From contig KV918763.1 in NCBI GenBank assembly GCA_002049455.2, positions 620,001-684,000 of the forward strand: a stretch of 64,000 nucleotides of DNA. Reading direction: 5' to 3'. The position numbers and the translations under genes were made by a program. Below the pieces are notes generated by a model that saw only the letters and a program-made list of their open reading frames with translations, was not told the DNA's origin and ran no database searches. The stretch is from Porphyra umbilicalis. Lineage: Eukaryota; Rhodophyta; Bangiophyceae; Bangiales; Bangiaceae. Below, in pieces: positions 31,885-43,195 of the stretch (the stretch's first letter is position 1; the number at the start of each line of letters is the position of its first letter).

Positions 31885-33834
31885 GTGAGGCACTCATACG
31901 AGCTTTGGTTCAAAAAAAAAAACACTGCGAGCCTGCAGGAGATCCATAGCCCTCCTGCAGCTCCCTGCGTGCGACTAAAATTGATCCAGAACTCGTCGTA
32001 TTTGATCGTAGCGGCAATGATGTAATTGTATTGCGACCACCTTGCGAGGTGACCCACTCCTTGTTCGATGCTGACGCGTCAGTGGCATTCTGAGTCAGAG
32101 GCGGCACGAGCTTCATCTGCTCCCGGCCCGATGGAACATTTTGAACCAGCCGAGCCCGACGCGTGACCGCCCCGTGGTTGCCCATCCGCTTTCCGAACAC
32201 GTGGGACCTCTGCAGGCGACAGCGCCCCCAAATTGAGCCGAGTCTCGGGACACAGCACAACGACGCAGGCGAACGAGGCCGTCCCTCGGTGGGGGGGGGG
32301 GCTTGCCATCCCTCTCTGTGCCCCCGCCCGGCACCCACACCCAGCCCGCCACGCTACGGCGCCGGCCACGCAACTTGACAGCCGCGTGTGCTGTGCCCGC
32401 CGGCAATCGCACCCCCCCCCTTCTCCAGCCCCCTTCCGCCCCACCCCCCTCCCCACCCGGTCCAACGTACAAAGCTGAGAGTCAGCGCACTGACCCGCCG
32501 CGGCCAGCATCGACCACCCGTGCCGCGCGCACCAGCACGGACCAAAGGGCGCCGCGCCGTTGCCAAAAGAGCGCCGGTGTCGCTTTGGGCACCCCTCCCC
32601 CCCCCCCCCCACTCGGCACCGCCAATACGCTCCGCGGCTTTTGGCCGGATCACCCTTGCACTGGGTGCCGTCGCGGGGTTTGACCTCGCTCCCGCGCTGG
32701 CAGTCGCCGCGCCATTGGGTGGCGTCGCGGTGCGTGGGTGCGGGTCCGCGCCACCCGCACCCGCCGCCCCCCCGCCGCCGGTTGCGCGGCTCGCGGCTGC
32801 AGCCGCTTGCACGGGCGGGGGCGGAGCATGGGCGCCCCCCCCCTCCCGCGTTGCGCGGTCGACGCTCGTGGCAGGTGGGGGAGGGGTGGCTATGGCAGTC
32901 GGTGGGGGTGCCGGCTCCGTGGCGCCGCCTCTGATCGTCGACGGCCGTTGGCGGGCGTGCTTGGCAGGTGGGCGGGCCAATGGGGTGCGTGCCAATCTGG
33001 TCGCAAGCATGGCGGAGAGGCAAAGGCCGGCGGCCCGTGAGGGGCGTGACTTGCGACCTCCTCGGTGGGGGAGTCGGTTGGATGTCTCGTCGCCATCCTT
33101 TGCATGAGCGCACGTCAGCGACGTGCACGGAGCGGTGGCGGCTGCAGCGTCGCTTCGGGGCGGCAGCGCCTTGGTAAGCGGCGTCGTGCAGGCTGCCACC
33201 GCGTGGCGGTTTGTTGTCAGGCTGCCACGGCCGTGGGTGTATGCCTTGGACTACTACTAGTCGGTGGGCTCACGCTGTTCAGCATGCAAGTGGCGCACAC
33301 AACAGAGCTCGGAAACAGAAGAGGACGGGAGAAAAAGCAGCTTGAGGGGACCACAGTCCACCACAGAGCAGCGGCGTGTCAAGAAAAGAACAGTCCAGTT
33401 GGGTTGCAAGCCAGGCCAAGGCAAGGACTTGCAATCCTTGCACGATGCCATCAAGGAACGTCGGTGGAGCGACCGCAACAGTGCCAACGTCTGCCTGCAG
33501 ACGGCCACAGCCTCCTCGGTGGTCTGAGCAAGTGCGCGTCGGCCCAGTCCACCATCACACGAACTGTATGCAGCTCCTTGTCCTCTGTCACAACAACTGT
33601 TTGCGGCCTCGGTAGGATATAGTGTCATGGGCAATGCCGTTCTGGATGGCTACGTAGCAAACACAGGCACGCACAAATAGAAAAACCATAGCAACGACTT
33701 TGTTGGTGGAAACTATACACCCGTCGAGCCGATGCGCTACAGGTTGCGCATGGTATACTCTGGGAGAGCAGACATAAAAAAAAAAGGAGTACAAAGCATG
33801 GCCCCACAGCTGGTGCCCGCAGGTGGCAACCAGC
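31885..33834. other. no confidently supported gene
   Basis: 31.9-32.3 kb is ordinary non-coding-looking sequence with an A run (31912-31922). 32.3-33.2 kb is GC-rich and open on both strands. One plus frame (32388-33107) has a fairly hydrophobic central part but also conflicts with two minus frames, so I leave it uncalled. 33.2-33.8 kb is lower in GC and is probably the 3' side of the cyclin gene. Confidence 0.3.
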
Positions 33835-34602
33835 TCAAAGGCGCCTCCGCTTGCGGTCCGACGACGCTGCCGGCCGGTCGAGGCAGGCGGCCATCCGCAC
33901 CACCTCCCGCTCCCACTGCTCGAACTCCTCCACGCCCACCGCCACGTTCCAGCGGATGCCCGACAGCATGACCACCTCCAGGGCATTCATTTCACCCTGC
34001 GACGGCACACCGCCGACGCTTGCGTAGTGGCCGTTGGAGTAGACAACGTCGTCGAGCCACTTGGCCGCCAGCATAACCGCCGTCGTCACCGCGCGGTGGA
34101 TGTTCAGCTCACACAGCGACAGACCGCCCCACCGCTCCAGGAGCGCAAGCGCGACAACCAGCGCCGACGGGGAGGCGCCCGAGTGTTTCGCCACCCGCTT
34201 GATGTAAAACTCCAAGGAGAAGGGCTGCGTGTGCGTGCCGTAAAAGAGGGAGAGCGGGTCGGACGAGTCGGGCAGCGCCCGCGGAGCCGTGTCGCCCATG
34301 ATGTCGCGGAGCAGCGCCGCCACCGAGTCAGTCAGCTGGTCCTCAGACAGCGACGATAGCCGCTGCTGCAACACCGCCGGAAGCAGCGGCGACACGCAAG
34401 CCGCGGCGGTGGCGGGCGCGGCGGGCGTGACGGGTGAGATGGACGCGCCGACCAGACCAGGCAGAGTGGTTGCCGTCGCAGCAGCGGGGGCCACCACGTC
34501 GTGGCTGACCCCACTCCGCTGTCGCTTGGCCGCCCGGTATGACCGGTGGGCAGTCGACTGGCGCCGCTCCATCCGGTCAGACGACCGCAGCGCGAGGGCC
34601 AT
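33835..34602 (-). CDS. PHO80-like / U-type cyclin
   Basis: Regulatory subunit predicted to bind a cyclin-dependent kinase, as PHO80 binds PHO85 or U/P-type cyclins bind CDKA in plants and protists. The cyclin box covers about residues 115-228. Recognisable blocks are FYGTHTQPFSLEFYIKRVAK, a VVALALLERW helix, NIHRAVTTAVMLAAKWLDD, the YSNGHYASVGGV segment with two aromatic residues before GG, and EMNALEVVMLSGIRWNV. The order and spacing match PHO80-family boxes. The length (255 residues) is usual. The Ala/Thr-rich N-terminus carries a basic RRQSTAHRSYRAAKRQR stretch (possible nuclear signal) and the C-terminus ends in basic RKRRRL. The ATG at 34602 has G at +4 and follows a C/T-rich leader. Upstream in-frame codons lack an ATG. 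No intron is needed. Confidence 0.88.
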   Translation of the reverse strand: MALALRSSDRMERRQSTAHRSYRAAKRQRSGVSHDVVAPAAATATTLPGLVGASISPVTPAAPATAAACVSPLLPAVLQQRLSSLSEDQLTDSVAALLRDIMGDTAPRALPDSSDPLSLFYGTHTQPFSLEFYIKRVAKHSGASPSALVVALALLERWGGLSLCELNIHRAVTTAVMLAAKWLDDVVYSNGHYASVGGVPSQGEMNALEVVMLSGIRWNVAVGVEEFEQWEREVVRMAACLDRPAASSDRKRRRL

Positions 34603-37600
34603 GATAGGCGTGGGAGAGGGCGAGGAAAGATGCAAGGAGGAAGGCGAGGATGGGAGAGGGGGAGACGTGGCCGTCGACAGGACAGGTGTTGGTGGGCGAG
34701 GGGGAGGAAGTGGGGCGGGCGGACGACGTTGGTGGTGCTCGCGGGAGTCAGTGGTACAGACCGAAGGCGTGCGTGTGTGAGGAGCGCGGGTAGTCGGCGG
34801 GGCGGGTGGTAGTCGGATGTGGCGGGTCGGGCTTTAGTAAGCCGGCGGTGACAAGGTGCTCCTGGGATGTCCAACAGGGAACACAACGTGATCCACGTGC
34901 AGGTGGCGGGCGTTGATGAGGCCCTCGCGCTGATGTGCAAGTCGCCACGTTCACCACACGCCAGTCGTGTTGCACCTGTGAGAATGCGGACATTGAGAGT
35001 GTTAGCAGTGCATTGAGTCCGCCGCGTGGGGCCGTCTGTGTGTCGGCGAGGACGAATCCTTGGCGGCCTCCACTCACTGGCCTGCTGCCAGCTCCGCAGC
35101 CCATTCGAACGAGTGTGGCACGGGCCATAAGGCCATGCAGGCCATCCAAGCGGGTGTGCAATAGTCCACGCGCGCCTAACTGCAGCGGGGAAAAGTAGGG
35201 CGCTGGTTGGCTGCGGACCGGCGCCCGCCCGTGTGGCGCGCGTGGCGCGGCGTGGCGCAATCCATGAGACCTGCTCTCAACGCTCATCCCAATTGCACAC
35301 ACCCCCCCCCTGGAGCACCCTGCACGCCGTGACCGCAGAGGAAGGCGCACGCTCCGCCGCCCCCCCACGCGCGCGCGCACGCAGCTCCCGACTGGAGGCT
35401 CCATCACACACGCGGCTGCTGCTCGGCCTGGCTGGGAGCTCGCGCTGGGGGGTCGCGCCGGCCCTCTCCCCAACAAGGAAACAGCGGGGCGCCAGCAGCG
35501 AAGAAAGTGGGGTGAGATTTGGATTTCCGCTGCAGCAAATCAGCACACGGGGGCACTATGGCCCGTGACAGCAGCGCCAGCCAGCGCCAGCTCAGCTTTG
35601 GGTTGGCTGGACCCAGCCGTCAGCCCACTGTCACTTGCGCTCGGCCCGGATTGGGTGACCCAAGAGCTGGAGAAATCGAGGTCACCGTGCGCCAGCTCAC
35701 CAAGCCAGCGCGACCAGCAGGGCCCCCCCCCCAGTCGATCGATGCAAAATGCATCCTCGACTGGGGTTTTGAGTGATGTAGGGCCAAAGTCGGGCCGAAA
35801 CCAGAGGCCATCTACGCGACGCCTATGGTGCCAGACGGGGGAGCGCTGTGAGAGGTTGCCGGCTCCGTTGGCGGGCAGAATTGAGCCCGCTGGCCCCCTG
35901 CAGGTGCCAACACCTCCCCGCCCGGCACGCCAGGACGGAATCGAAAGCGGGGGCCCGTGTCGCCAGGTCGCTGGGCCCTCTGGCTGCACAACACCCGTCT
36001 GTGGCGGTCGCAACCGGCCGAAAACCGCCCACCCGGCGACCTGTTGAAGATCCAGCGCCAGCCGATTCACGCACGCGGGAGTTGGCGGGAGCTGCATCGC
36101 GTCTTCCGTGCTGGACTGCCGCACCGCTGTCGAACCGTCAGCAAATTCCACAGCTGGCCTCGTGGGACACAAAGCGTCGGATCCCACACCGAGATCCGGT
36201 GTCAGGTGGCGGGATCACGGGCACGGGTCGGCCGAGACCCGCCCCGCCATAATTGGACGGCGCTGACCCAGCCGACCCGTCCACCCAAAACCGACCCGTC
36301 CAACGCCCGCCGGTCACAGTAAAATGTAGGCCGCTCTGGTCCGAAGCGTGTTGGCGGTGTCATGGCCCGGCGGCAACGGGGAAGCCTCTGCACGAGGCTT
36401 GCGTGCCGCACTGGAGCGCACGACAACGCCCGTGCGGAACCAGCCTGTGAGCTCAGGGCAGCTCATGATTGGGGTGGCCCGTGAGCGCACCCGCTGCCAC
36501 TTTCTCAAAGCGGGCCAGCACGACACGGGTGTCGAATGGGGTGACCCAGTGCCAGCCAGCTGCTTGCGGCTCCGCCCAAAGGCTCATGCGCGTGTCGAGC
36601 TGGCCCGGCCCGCCCGACAAGGTCGACCGGGCGCACACGCCGACCGACACGCGGTGCAGCACGCGCCGAAGGTCGGGTTGGCCTCTGCCGCCAGGTCAGC
36701 CACGGGTGACAGGGCGCAGACGTCAAATCTCCCACGCCACCAACAACCCCAATTGGCCCACCACATCCATGAGCGACCACGGCGAGGCCAACGTTGTCGA
36801 CCGCAGAGGGGTGCGTGCGTAGGGCGGCATCAGAGGGCAGATTTGGTGACGCCACCCGTGCTGCAACAAGGCCCCCGTGGCTTGCACCCCCCCCAGTCAG
36901 CTGCAGGACGTGGTGGCCCATAGGATTTTTTAGCTCTGCAACGAGGTCGTGCGGGCCCGCCGCCTCCCAACTTCGGTCTCCGCCTCGGAGAGACATTTTT
37001 TTCGTCTGGCTGGCGTATAGTACCCAGCGCACGGCAAGGAAGGGGCCCCTATTGTGCTGGCAATCTGCGACGGTCGGCTCGACAGCTGACGGTTGAGCGC
37101 ACCCGACGTGCATTTCATGGTGGCGCATTGATCGCCCGACGAGCGGCCACCAATCACCCAAGTGACGGCTCAAAATACGATTCAAAGAAGAGAGAGACGA
37201 GCTCTGACCAAGACCCCACGCTGTCCCAGGTGGTGTTGCGTGGGTGAATGGAGGCTCGCTGACAGGCACGAGGCCGGCCCAGCTCTCGGTGGTCCGTCAG
37301 ATCTCCGCCAGCAGTATCCTTTAGTGCAGCAGTGCCTGTGTAGGCTGTGTTGCAGGAGGCGGCCGTGGGCAACCCGGCAGACAACTGATTGCAGGCTGAC
37401 GCCGCCCGATGCGAACCGCCTCCACAGCTGTCAACGCACAGTACCTACGTATGTGAGTTGTTGTCGACCCATGCTACAGTACTTGCAGCGGCTCTCGGGC
37501 TACGGAAACTACTTTGCGACCGTTGATCCCCCAATCCAACGTTTTTCGGACAAGTTTGATAGAAATGCGCCCTGACAACCAAGCCGATCGTGGTGCCAAC

Positions 37601-37931
37601 GCTTCCCTGCGGACGCCAACGAGCCCCCACCGACCTGCAACTAGCGGTATGCAGTCATTCGCAGAGAAATTTTAGCTCTTTCCTTTCTCTTCGGCTGGTC
37701 GTCAAGCCGTCAGAAGGGCGCTTCCCCGTGCCCAGCAACCAATTACACATGACAGTAGCTTGACAGAAGGACATTCGACCAATCACAGCCGTGAATTTCT
37801 CGCCAGTCCCGATTACTCGTTGCATCGACCCGTGCGATCGCCTGTCGATGTCACCACGACGGACAGATGACGGTCTACGACGATGACGTGCGCCACTCAG
37901 AGCGAGCCACGTTGGTAATACGGCGTAAGAA
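34603..37931. other. intergenic, no supported gene
   Basis: The first 200 bases are C/T-rich on the minus strand and probably form the cyclin leader and promoter. From 35.5 to 37.3 kb overlapping frames on both strands have unremarkable composition and no domain. A minus frame 37269-36505 is fairly protein-like in composition (possible old transposon coding sequence), but I cannot assign it. 37.6-37.9 kb is lower in GC. Confidence 0.3.
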
Positions 37932-37996
37932 TTTCACGTTACGTGAAAGACGCGCAGGAAAGCGTCAGTGAGAGGGTCTTGAATTTTCACGTGAAA
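37932..37996. promoter_or_regulatory. two palindromic CACGT-core sites
   Basis: TTTCACGT-T-ACGTGAAA (37932-37948) is a 17-base palindrome. TTTCACGTGAAA (37985-37996) is a 12-base palindrome with a G-box/E-box CACGTG core. They lie 48 bases apart (centre to centre about 50). In plants and fungi such cores bind bZIP or bHLH factors. No gene start nearby is certain, so the role is inferred. Confidence 0.35.
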
Positions 37997-38787
37997 TTAC
38001 ACAACGTGGCGTCAGAATGTACATCTCTACCTGCAACCCGGCCCGGCCGTGGCGCAACGTGTGGCAGACCCGAACGGTGGTCCTCGTTGACACGCGCGCA
38101 CGGCAGGCGCGAGCCTCTGCTGCCGGGGCATGCCCCTTCGCCCGGCCGCCCGTGCGCGCCAGTCGTTGCACGCCCCACTCCCCGCCGTCGACTTGCCCCA
38201 ACCTTTTGGGCGTCTGCCACCGCCCCCACCCGGACCAGTGACGCGCGCCGACGGGCACGCCGCCATGGCCGTGTGACGCGCAGTAAGCCGGTTTTTCGCC
38301 GCGCGGCCGTCGCCCAGACGCCCGCAAGCGCCGACGCTGTGGCCGCTGCCGTGTCGACCCGCGCGCCGCGCATCGCCCCCGTCGCTGCCGCCGCCGGGGC
38401 TGCCCGCCGTCACGCAGGCCCCTTGCCCTGGATGCGCTGCAGCAGCCGACGGGTGCGGCCGAGCGGGGTTTGCGCCGCGCCCGCCCCCCCCCGCCGCCGG
38501 CCGCGTCCTCATCCGACCAGTCGTCAAAGGCGCTCGCGCCCCCCCCCCCACACTGCCGCCACCGCCACCGCCACCGCCGCCGCCGCCGCCGCCCCTAAAC
38601 GCCGGCCGGTCCGACTGCATCACGGAGCGGCCGCCGCGGGCGACGGCGCGGCCCGACGAGCGGCGGACCGGGCGGCGGGGGCACGCCGCCGCCGCCGCCG
38701 CCGCGGCGGCTGCCGGCGAAGCACCCCCCGTGACGCCGCCGCCGCCGCCGCCGACCCGGTCGGAGACGCTGCCGGCCCAGCGGCCGC

Positions 38788-38829
<42 letters not shown>

Positions 38830-39922
38830 TGCCGTTGCTGCAGACGCGTGCGCCGCCCTTGCCGCCGCCCCCAGCGCCATTGCCGTCGCTGCTGCTGCTG
38901 ATGCTGATGCTGCCGCTGCTGACCTTGCCGCGCGTCGCGGCCAGCGGTGGCGGCGCGCCATAGCCACCGCCGTCGAGCTCATCGGCGCCGCCGTGGAGGA
39001 GGGGGCTCACCCGCCCGGGGGGTGCCGGCGACAGGGCCGCCGCCACTGGCGACGGCGGGGGCAAGTCCATCGGGTTGGCCGCCGACGCCCCACAGCGGCG
39101 GAGGGGTGGGGAAGGCGCGCGGACGCGGCGGGGGGGCGGGGGGGACCCGGGGAAGACGGGGGTTTACGGCACGACGGCGCGGCAACGCGCACGACGCTGT
39201 GTGGGCGCGGCGACGGCGGGGGGCGCGTCGCGCACGCCGCCGGCCACACGTTTGGTGGCGGGGCCGGCCGGGGACCGCCCACCCGATGGTAATGCGGTGG
39301 AGCCATTCGGAACCTCCCCCCTCCATCGCGACAGCAGACGCGGGCTACCAGGGGCGGCGTCGGCACGGGTGCGGGTCACCCGTACCGCGGCCGGGCACCC
39401 GTAACGGGTGCCCGACCGCGTGACCGCAGCTCATGTACGCCACCAAATGGCCACAGGGCGGCGGCGGCGACGCATCGGGCACGGCGCCGCCGCATTGGGC
39501 ACGGCGGCTCGTCCCGGTCAGACGCGCCGCGCGCGCGGGGGTCCGACGGTGCGGGCGCCCCCGTTGCGCGTCGCCCGCCCCTCCCCCCGCGCCGCCCGCT
39601 CGATCCGAGTTGCCCCCGCCGCCGCCCGCCCCCAACGGCAGGCGGGGGGGAGGCCGTCCCGCGGCCGCGTCGCCAAAGCGGCGCCGCCGCGCCACGCAAG
39701 CGCCGGCCGTGGCGGCGGCGACGCGCAGGCGACGCGCGCCGCAGGCGGGGCAGACGCGTCCCGGCGGGGCGCGCGCGCCGCGCACCGGCGGGCCACCAGG
39801 GCACGCGAAAGAAGCGTAGCCCCCCGCATGGCCGGGGCGGAAGCAAAGATTTAGACCAGACCGGTGGAGCTCACCACAGAGTGGGGAGTAGGGTTGCATA
39901 CAGTCATTATTCGAATATGTCT
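37997..39922. other. GC-rich low-complexity region, no confident gene
   Basis: CCG/CGG-type trinucleotide-rich DNA keeps several frames open on both strands. The most protein-like pieces are the minus frame opening at 39070 (MDLPPPSPVAAALSPAPPG, then Ser/Gly-rich) and a plus frame 39433-39819 ending in an Arg/Pro-rich, AT-hook-reminiscent tail. Neither has a clear domain and they conflict with neighbours, so both stay candidates only. Confidence 0.3.
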
Positions 39923-39957
39923 GGCTTGGTTATATCCACAGTGGATATAACCAAGCC
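39923..39957. repeat. perfect 35-bp palindrome (17-bp arms, 1-bp centre)
   Basis: Left arm GGCTTGGTTATATCCAC and its exact reverse complement are separated by a single A. This AT-containing palindrome stands out in GC-rich surroundings. It could form a cruciform, be a dimeric protein site, or be a tiny inverted-repeat insertion. Confidence 0.85.
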
Positions 39958-40145
39958 GAACAAATCGTGGAAATTTGCATTGCTGGAGGACTGGATGCGA
40001 TGGATTCGATGCCGTCAGCCGATGCACCCCCTTCACCAGCGCGCCTCGGTCCTGGTGTCGCCCTCATCATCGCACGCAACGCTTCTCGCATGCAACCATC
40101 GCCCGCAGCCACCGCATCCAACCATCGTCATCCACACTGAGCCAT

Positions 40146-40475
40146 TTATTGGTCCCCGTCCTCCCCCGCCAAAACCAAGTCCACCGTTTCATCAACAGCC
40201 CCACAGCCGTCCTCGGCCGCCAACCACCGTCGCACAGCGTCCTCGCGGTCCGCCGTGCTCATACCTCCAATTTCCTCCGACAACGTGGTGTTGGCCATCA
40301 GGGCCACGAGGTCGGACACGTCGGTGTGTGCGTTATCGGTCACGGGCTGCACCCCATGCACCTGCCGCCACACCTCCGCCACCGCCTCTCTCGGTAGGAC
40401 GTCAGCTTGTAGCCAGCAATTGTCCTTCAACAGCGGACAAATATGCAGTAAACTCTTGGTGGTGAGGTCTCGCAC
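40146..40475 (-). CDS. candidate terminal exon, acidic ~110-aa protein (unrecognised)
   Basis: Open minus-strand frame with balanced, protein-like composition: SLLHICPLLKDNCWLQADVL, EAVAEVWRQVHGVQPV, then an acidic amphipathic end SDLVALMANTTLSEEIGG ... EDAVRRWLAAEDG. There is no ATG at the beginning of the frame, and an in-frame stop lies about ten codons upstream of the first GTG, so it would need to be a spliced last exon or start at an internal ATG. I recognise no domain. Confidence 0.3.
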   Translation of the reverse strand: MRDLTTKSLLHICPLLKDNCWLQADVLPREAVAEVWRQVHGVQPVTDNAHTDVSDLVALMANTTLSEEIGGMSTADREDAVRRWLAAEDGCGAVDETVDLVLAGEDGDQ

Positions 40476-40568
40476 ACCAACCGAATACTTCTCGGTTTGT
40501 TAAATACACCGGTGAAACGCAGGCTACTTCTGCAACGACCCCCTGACATAATCGGATAATGACTGTAC

Positions 40569-40915
40569 GACGCCCCTATTTTGGGGGCGTCAGGGGCGCG
40601 CGACGGATAAGACGCCTTACTAACGCCCCATTAGGCAGCCAAAATGCCCTCACGACGCCCCAAGTAGCACCCTCAGTATTAGCGATATCAGTCAAGTGGC
40701 ACCCATAATTTCTTTCTTATGTCATTTTTGTGTCAAGACCAGGTGCATGTCATCAACCAAGGTGCACAGCCGCCACATGCTGAATCATGTAGACGCCCCT
40801 GAAATCTATCTCTTCGCGACGCCTTGCTGACGCCCTTCAGAGTTAGGGCGTTCGGGGCGCACGACGCCCAAATGACGCCCTGGTGACGCCCTTAACGACG
40901 CCCTTAACGACGCCC
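40569..40915. repeat. cluster of GACGCCC motifs, partly phased at ~11 bp
   Basis: Starts with a hairpin GACGCCCC (40569-40576) and GGGGCGTC (40584-40591). Further copies follow at 40654, 40793 and 40829. Five copies then lie at 40863, 40874, 40885, 40898 and 40909, spaced 11, 11, 13 and 11 bases. The array sits in lower-GC sequence with no gene, so it may be a protein-binding array or a decayed satellite. Confidence 0.6.
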
Positions 40916-41169
40916 CTGGCGTTCTAAGCAACCCTAGTGGGGAGCTCACAGCGTGTTGACGGCGACAGTCCACCATGGACTTGCCAACAGCCAATACTGT
41001 CTTGATAGCACACAAGCGGTGTAGTAAACTCCCACCACTTGACATCACAGGGGCACCCCGCTCGCATTCCCCTTCCCCTCTATTACCTCGTAAACCATGC
41101 ACCTGCTCGTACGGACCCTTTCTTACGTTTTTATATGTTTCGCCCAAGAAAACACAGATGGGGCACGAA

Positions 41170-41440
41170 AGCGTCGTCCAGCGCAGTGCACCTCGTTGCT
41201 GGATGCACCACGAGCCCGGTTCTGGCCCGAATTGCTCGTTCAGAACTTGCACGACCCCTCGTAAACGCCTCTGTGGAGCGTTTTTCTCGTGCAAACCATG
41301 TTTTCACTTGCATACTTTTGCAGTCGAGCATTCTACACCGACTTTTTGGATGTATCAGAAGCGTCTCTGGAAGCGCCTCCTATGGTGTACAGGGCCATAG
41401 CGGGAATGCCCGAATGCAAACGTATGCAGATGCTCAACAA
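41170..41440 (-). repeat. dispersed repeat, copy B (inverted)
   Basis: Carries AGTGCACCTCGTTGCTGGAT, GCACGACCCCTCGTAAACGC, GCAAACCATGTTTT, CTCCTATGGTGTAC and GCAAACGTATGCAGATG. The first blocks are the reverse complement of copy A at 24800-25000, while the last two are in the same orientation as copy A, so the element has probably been rearranged or has partly inverted ends. Confidence 0.55.
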
Positions 41441-41941
41441 GCGCGTGCGAGCTCTCCCGTTCTCTCAACGAGGTGTTTCTGCGATTTCTGCACGCTGCAT
41501 TAGGACACCCTTGTCGAGGCGCGTGTATTAAGTCGAGCACGGGTGTCGAGGTGCTGCACGAGTACCGGGTTTTCACACTTAGCTCCCCCTTCTCTGCGAC
41601 TTGACGGTATTTTATACCAGCCACCGGAGCGGCAACTGTCCCTCCGTGAACGCCGAAAGGGAATGGTCTCGGTATTGTGAACTCACTTGCCACCAAGCTC
41701 TGTGACAATTGCCAAAGAACTGTGCATCCCGTGCGGAGAAAGCGGGTTCCGACGCCCCCCACCCCGGGGGTTGCGGGGCTTGTGGCACGATGTCCGCGTC
41801 GCTCTGCCGACTCCGTTGCCGGTTGCCCACTGCTGTTGCCATGCTCCACCTTTGTTACCGTGCTTCCCCGCCGCCGGCCTGTGCTTGCGCCAGTGGCGGC
41901 TACGGAAGCGGCGGCTACCTCCCGCTGCGGCAGCCACCACC
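41441..41941. other. intergenic, no supported gene
   Basis: Mixed sequence between repeats. No gene recognised. Confidence 0.3.
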
Positions 41942-42157
41942 GCTGCGGCGACCGAGCCGCCCGCGTGGTGGCCGCACCCCCGCCACCTTCACCATGGCCC
42001 CGCCCCGCGTGGCGGCCGTGCCCCCGCCACCTCCGCCATGCCCGCCCCCCCCCCCCCCCCCTCGCTTGCCCCACCGCCCATCCCGCTGCGATGACCAGGG
42101 CCGCTGCGGCGACCGAGCCGCCCGCGTGGCGGCCGCGCCCCCGCCACCTCCGCCATG
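41942..42157. repeat. ~54-bp GC-rich repeat, two full copies and one partial
   Basis: Units at 41942-41995 and 42103-42157 share GCTGCGGCGACCGAGCCGCC, CGCGTGG, GGCCGC and CCCCCGCCACCT...CCATG with few differences. A partial third copy is at 42001-42045. The composition resembles the 6.2-6.5 kb minisatellite, but the unit is different. Confidence 0.6.
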
Positions 42158-42399
42158 CCCCCCCCCCCCCCGCTGGCTCTGCCCCGCCTGCTCGTGGGCT
42201 GCACGATGGTGTCCTTCTACGTATTTCTTGCTATACTCGGCACACATCCGGTACTGAGCACCGCACCCGTTTAATGTATCAAGTCGCACTTGTAAGAACT
42301 TGAGCGGACTCCATAGAGCTCTTAATCACGCCCTAATCTCGTCGCCAGCACGCCACAACGAGTTTTTTGGACGGGATAAATACGAGCAAACACTCCCAG

Positions 42400-42490
42400 C
42401 GTGCGAGCAGGAGCCCGTTTTCAACGAGCATTTACGAGCAATGTGAGCCAGAACCGGGCTCGTGGTGCATCCAGCAACGAGGTGCACTGC
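42400..42490 (+). repeat. dispersed repeat, copy C (partial)
   Basis: GTGGTGCATCCAGCAACGAG followed by GTGCACTGCGC matches copies A (24.97 kb) and B (41.2 kb, inverted). Upstream GAGCCAGAACCGGGCTCG also matches copy B inverted. Confidence 0.55.
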
Positions 42491-42499
42491 GCAGCGGCT

Positions 42500-43154
42500 C
42501 GAGGCTACCAGCGCTGCAAACGTGCGCGCATCGCGCGTCCCCGACCCCGTGATCCGCCCCGGCCGCCGCCACGCTGGCAGAGTGTGTGTCGATGGCCGGC
42601 CGCCGCCGCGCGGCGCCGCCGCCGCCGCCGCGGCCGGCCGCCGCGCCTCTCGCCCCCCCCGGCGGCGGCCGTGGCCCCCCCCCCCCCCTCCCGCCCCCGC
42701 CGGCACCGCCGTCACCCCCGCCCCCCCGCTACGCCCGCCCTCTGCAACGCGCCCGCGCGGGGGACCCCCACCCCCCCGCCGCCGCCGCCGCCCGCCGCCG
42801 CCGCCGCCACCGCGCCCGCCGCACTGCACCGCACCGGCGGGCGGGGTCGCCCACGGGCCCTCTGCCGCACCGGGTTCCCCCCCCCCCCCCCCCGCCTCTC
42901 TTTGGGATTTTTTTCCGGCCGTTGCGCCCGGCTTGCCTCACCCCCACCCCCCACCCCCCCCCCCGCCGCCGCGCCCCTGCGCGTCGGCGGGCGCCACGGG
43001 CGGTCCGCCCGCCCGCCCGCCCGCCGCGCGACCGGTGGGCGCCACCCCCGCCGCCGCGTCGGCCGCGGGCGCCGCCTCTGCCGCCGCCGCAGGGGGGGGG
43101 GGGCGGGGTGCGCGCCCCCCCGCCCGACGTCGGCAGACGCCGCGTCGGTGCGGC

Positions 43155-43195
<41 letters not shown>

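Noticed and set aside
31341-32057. 238-codon minus frame with RAHFRLT heptads and the plus RVRRKCA frame, as a repeat protein
   Set aside because: The repeats come from the 21-bp minisatellite, which is open in every frame. The flanks have no start, domain or splice signal.
32388-33107. 239-codon plus frame
   Set aside because: Partly hydrophobic, but two minus frames of equal quality overlap it and no domain is visible.
38027-39070. 347-codon minus Gly/Ser/Ala-rich frame
   Set aside because: It begins plausibly, but the rest is composition-driven and overlaps equally long frames on the other strand. Kept only as a remark.
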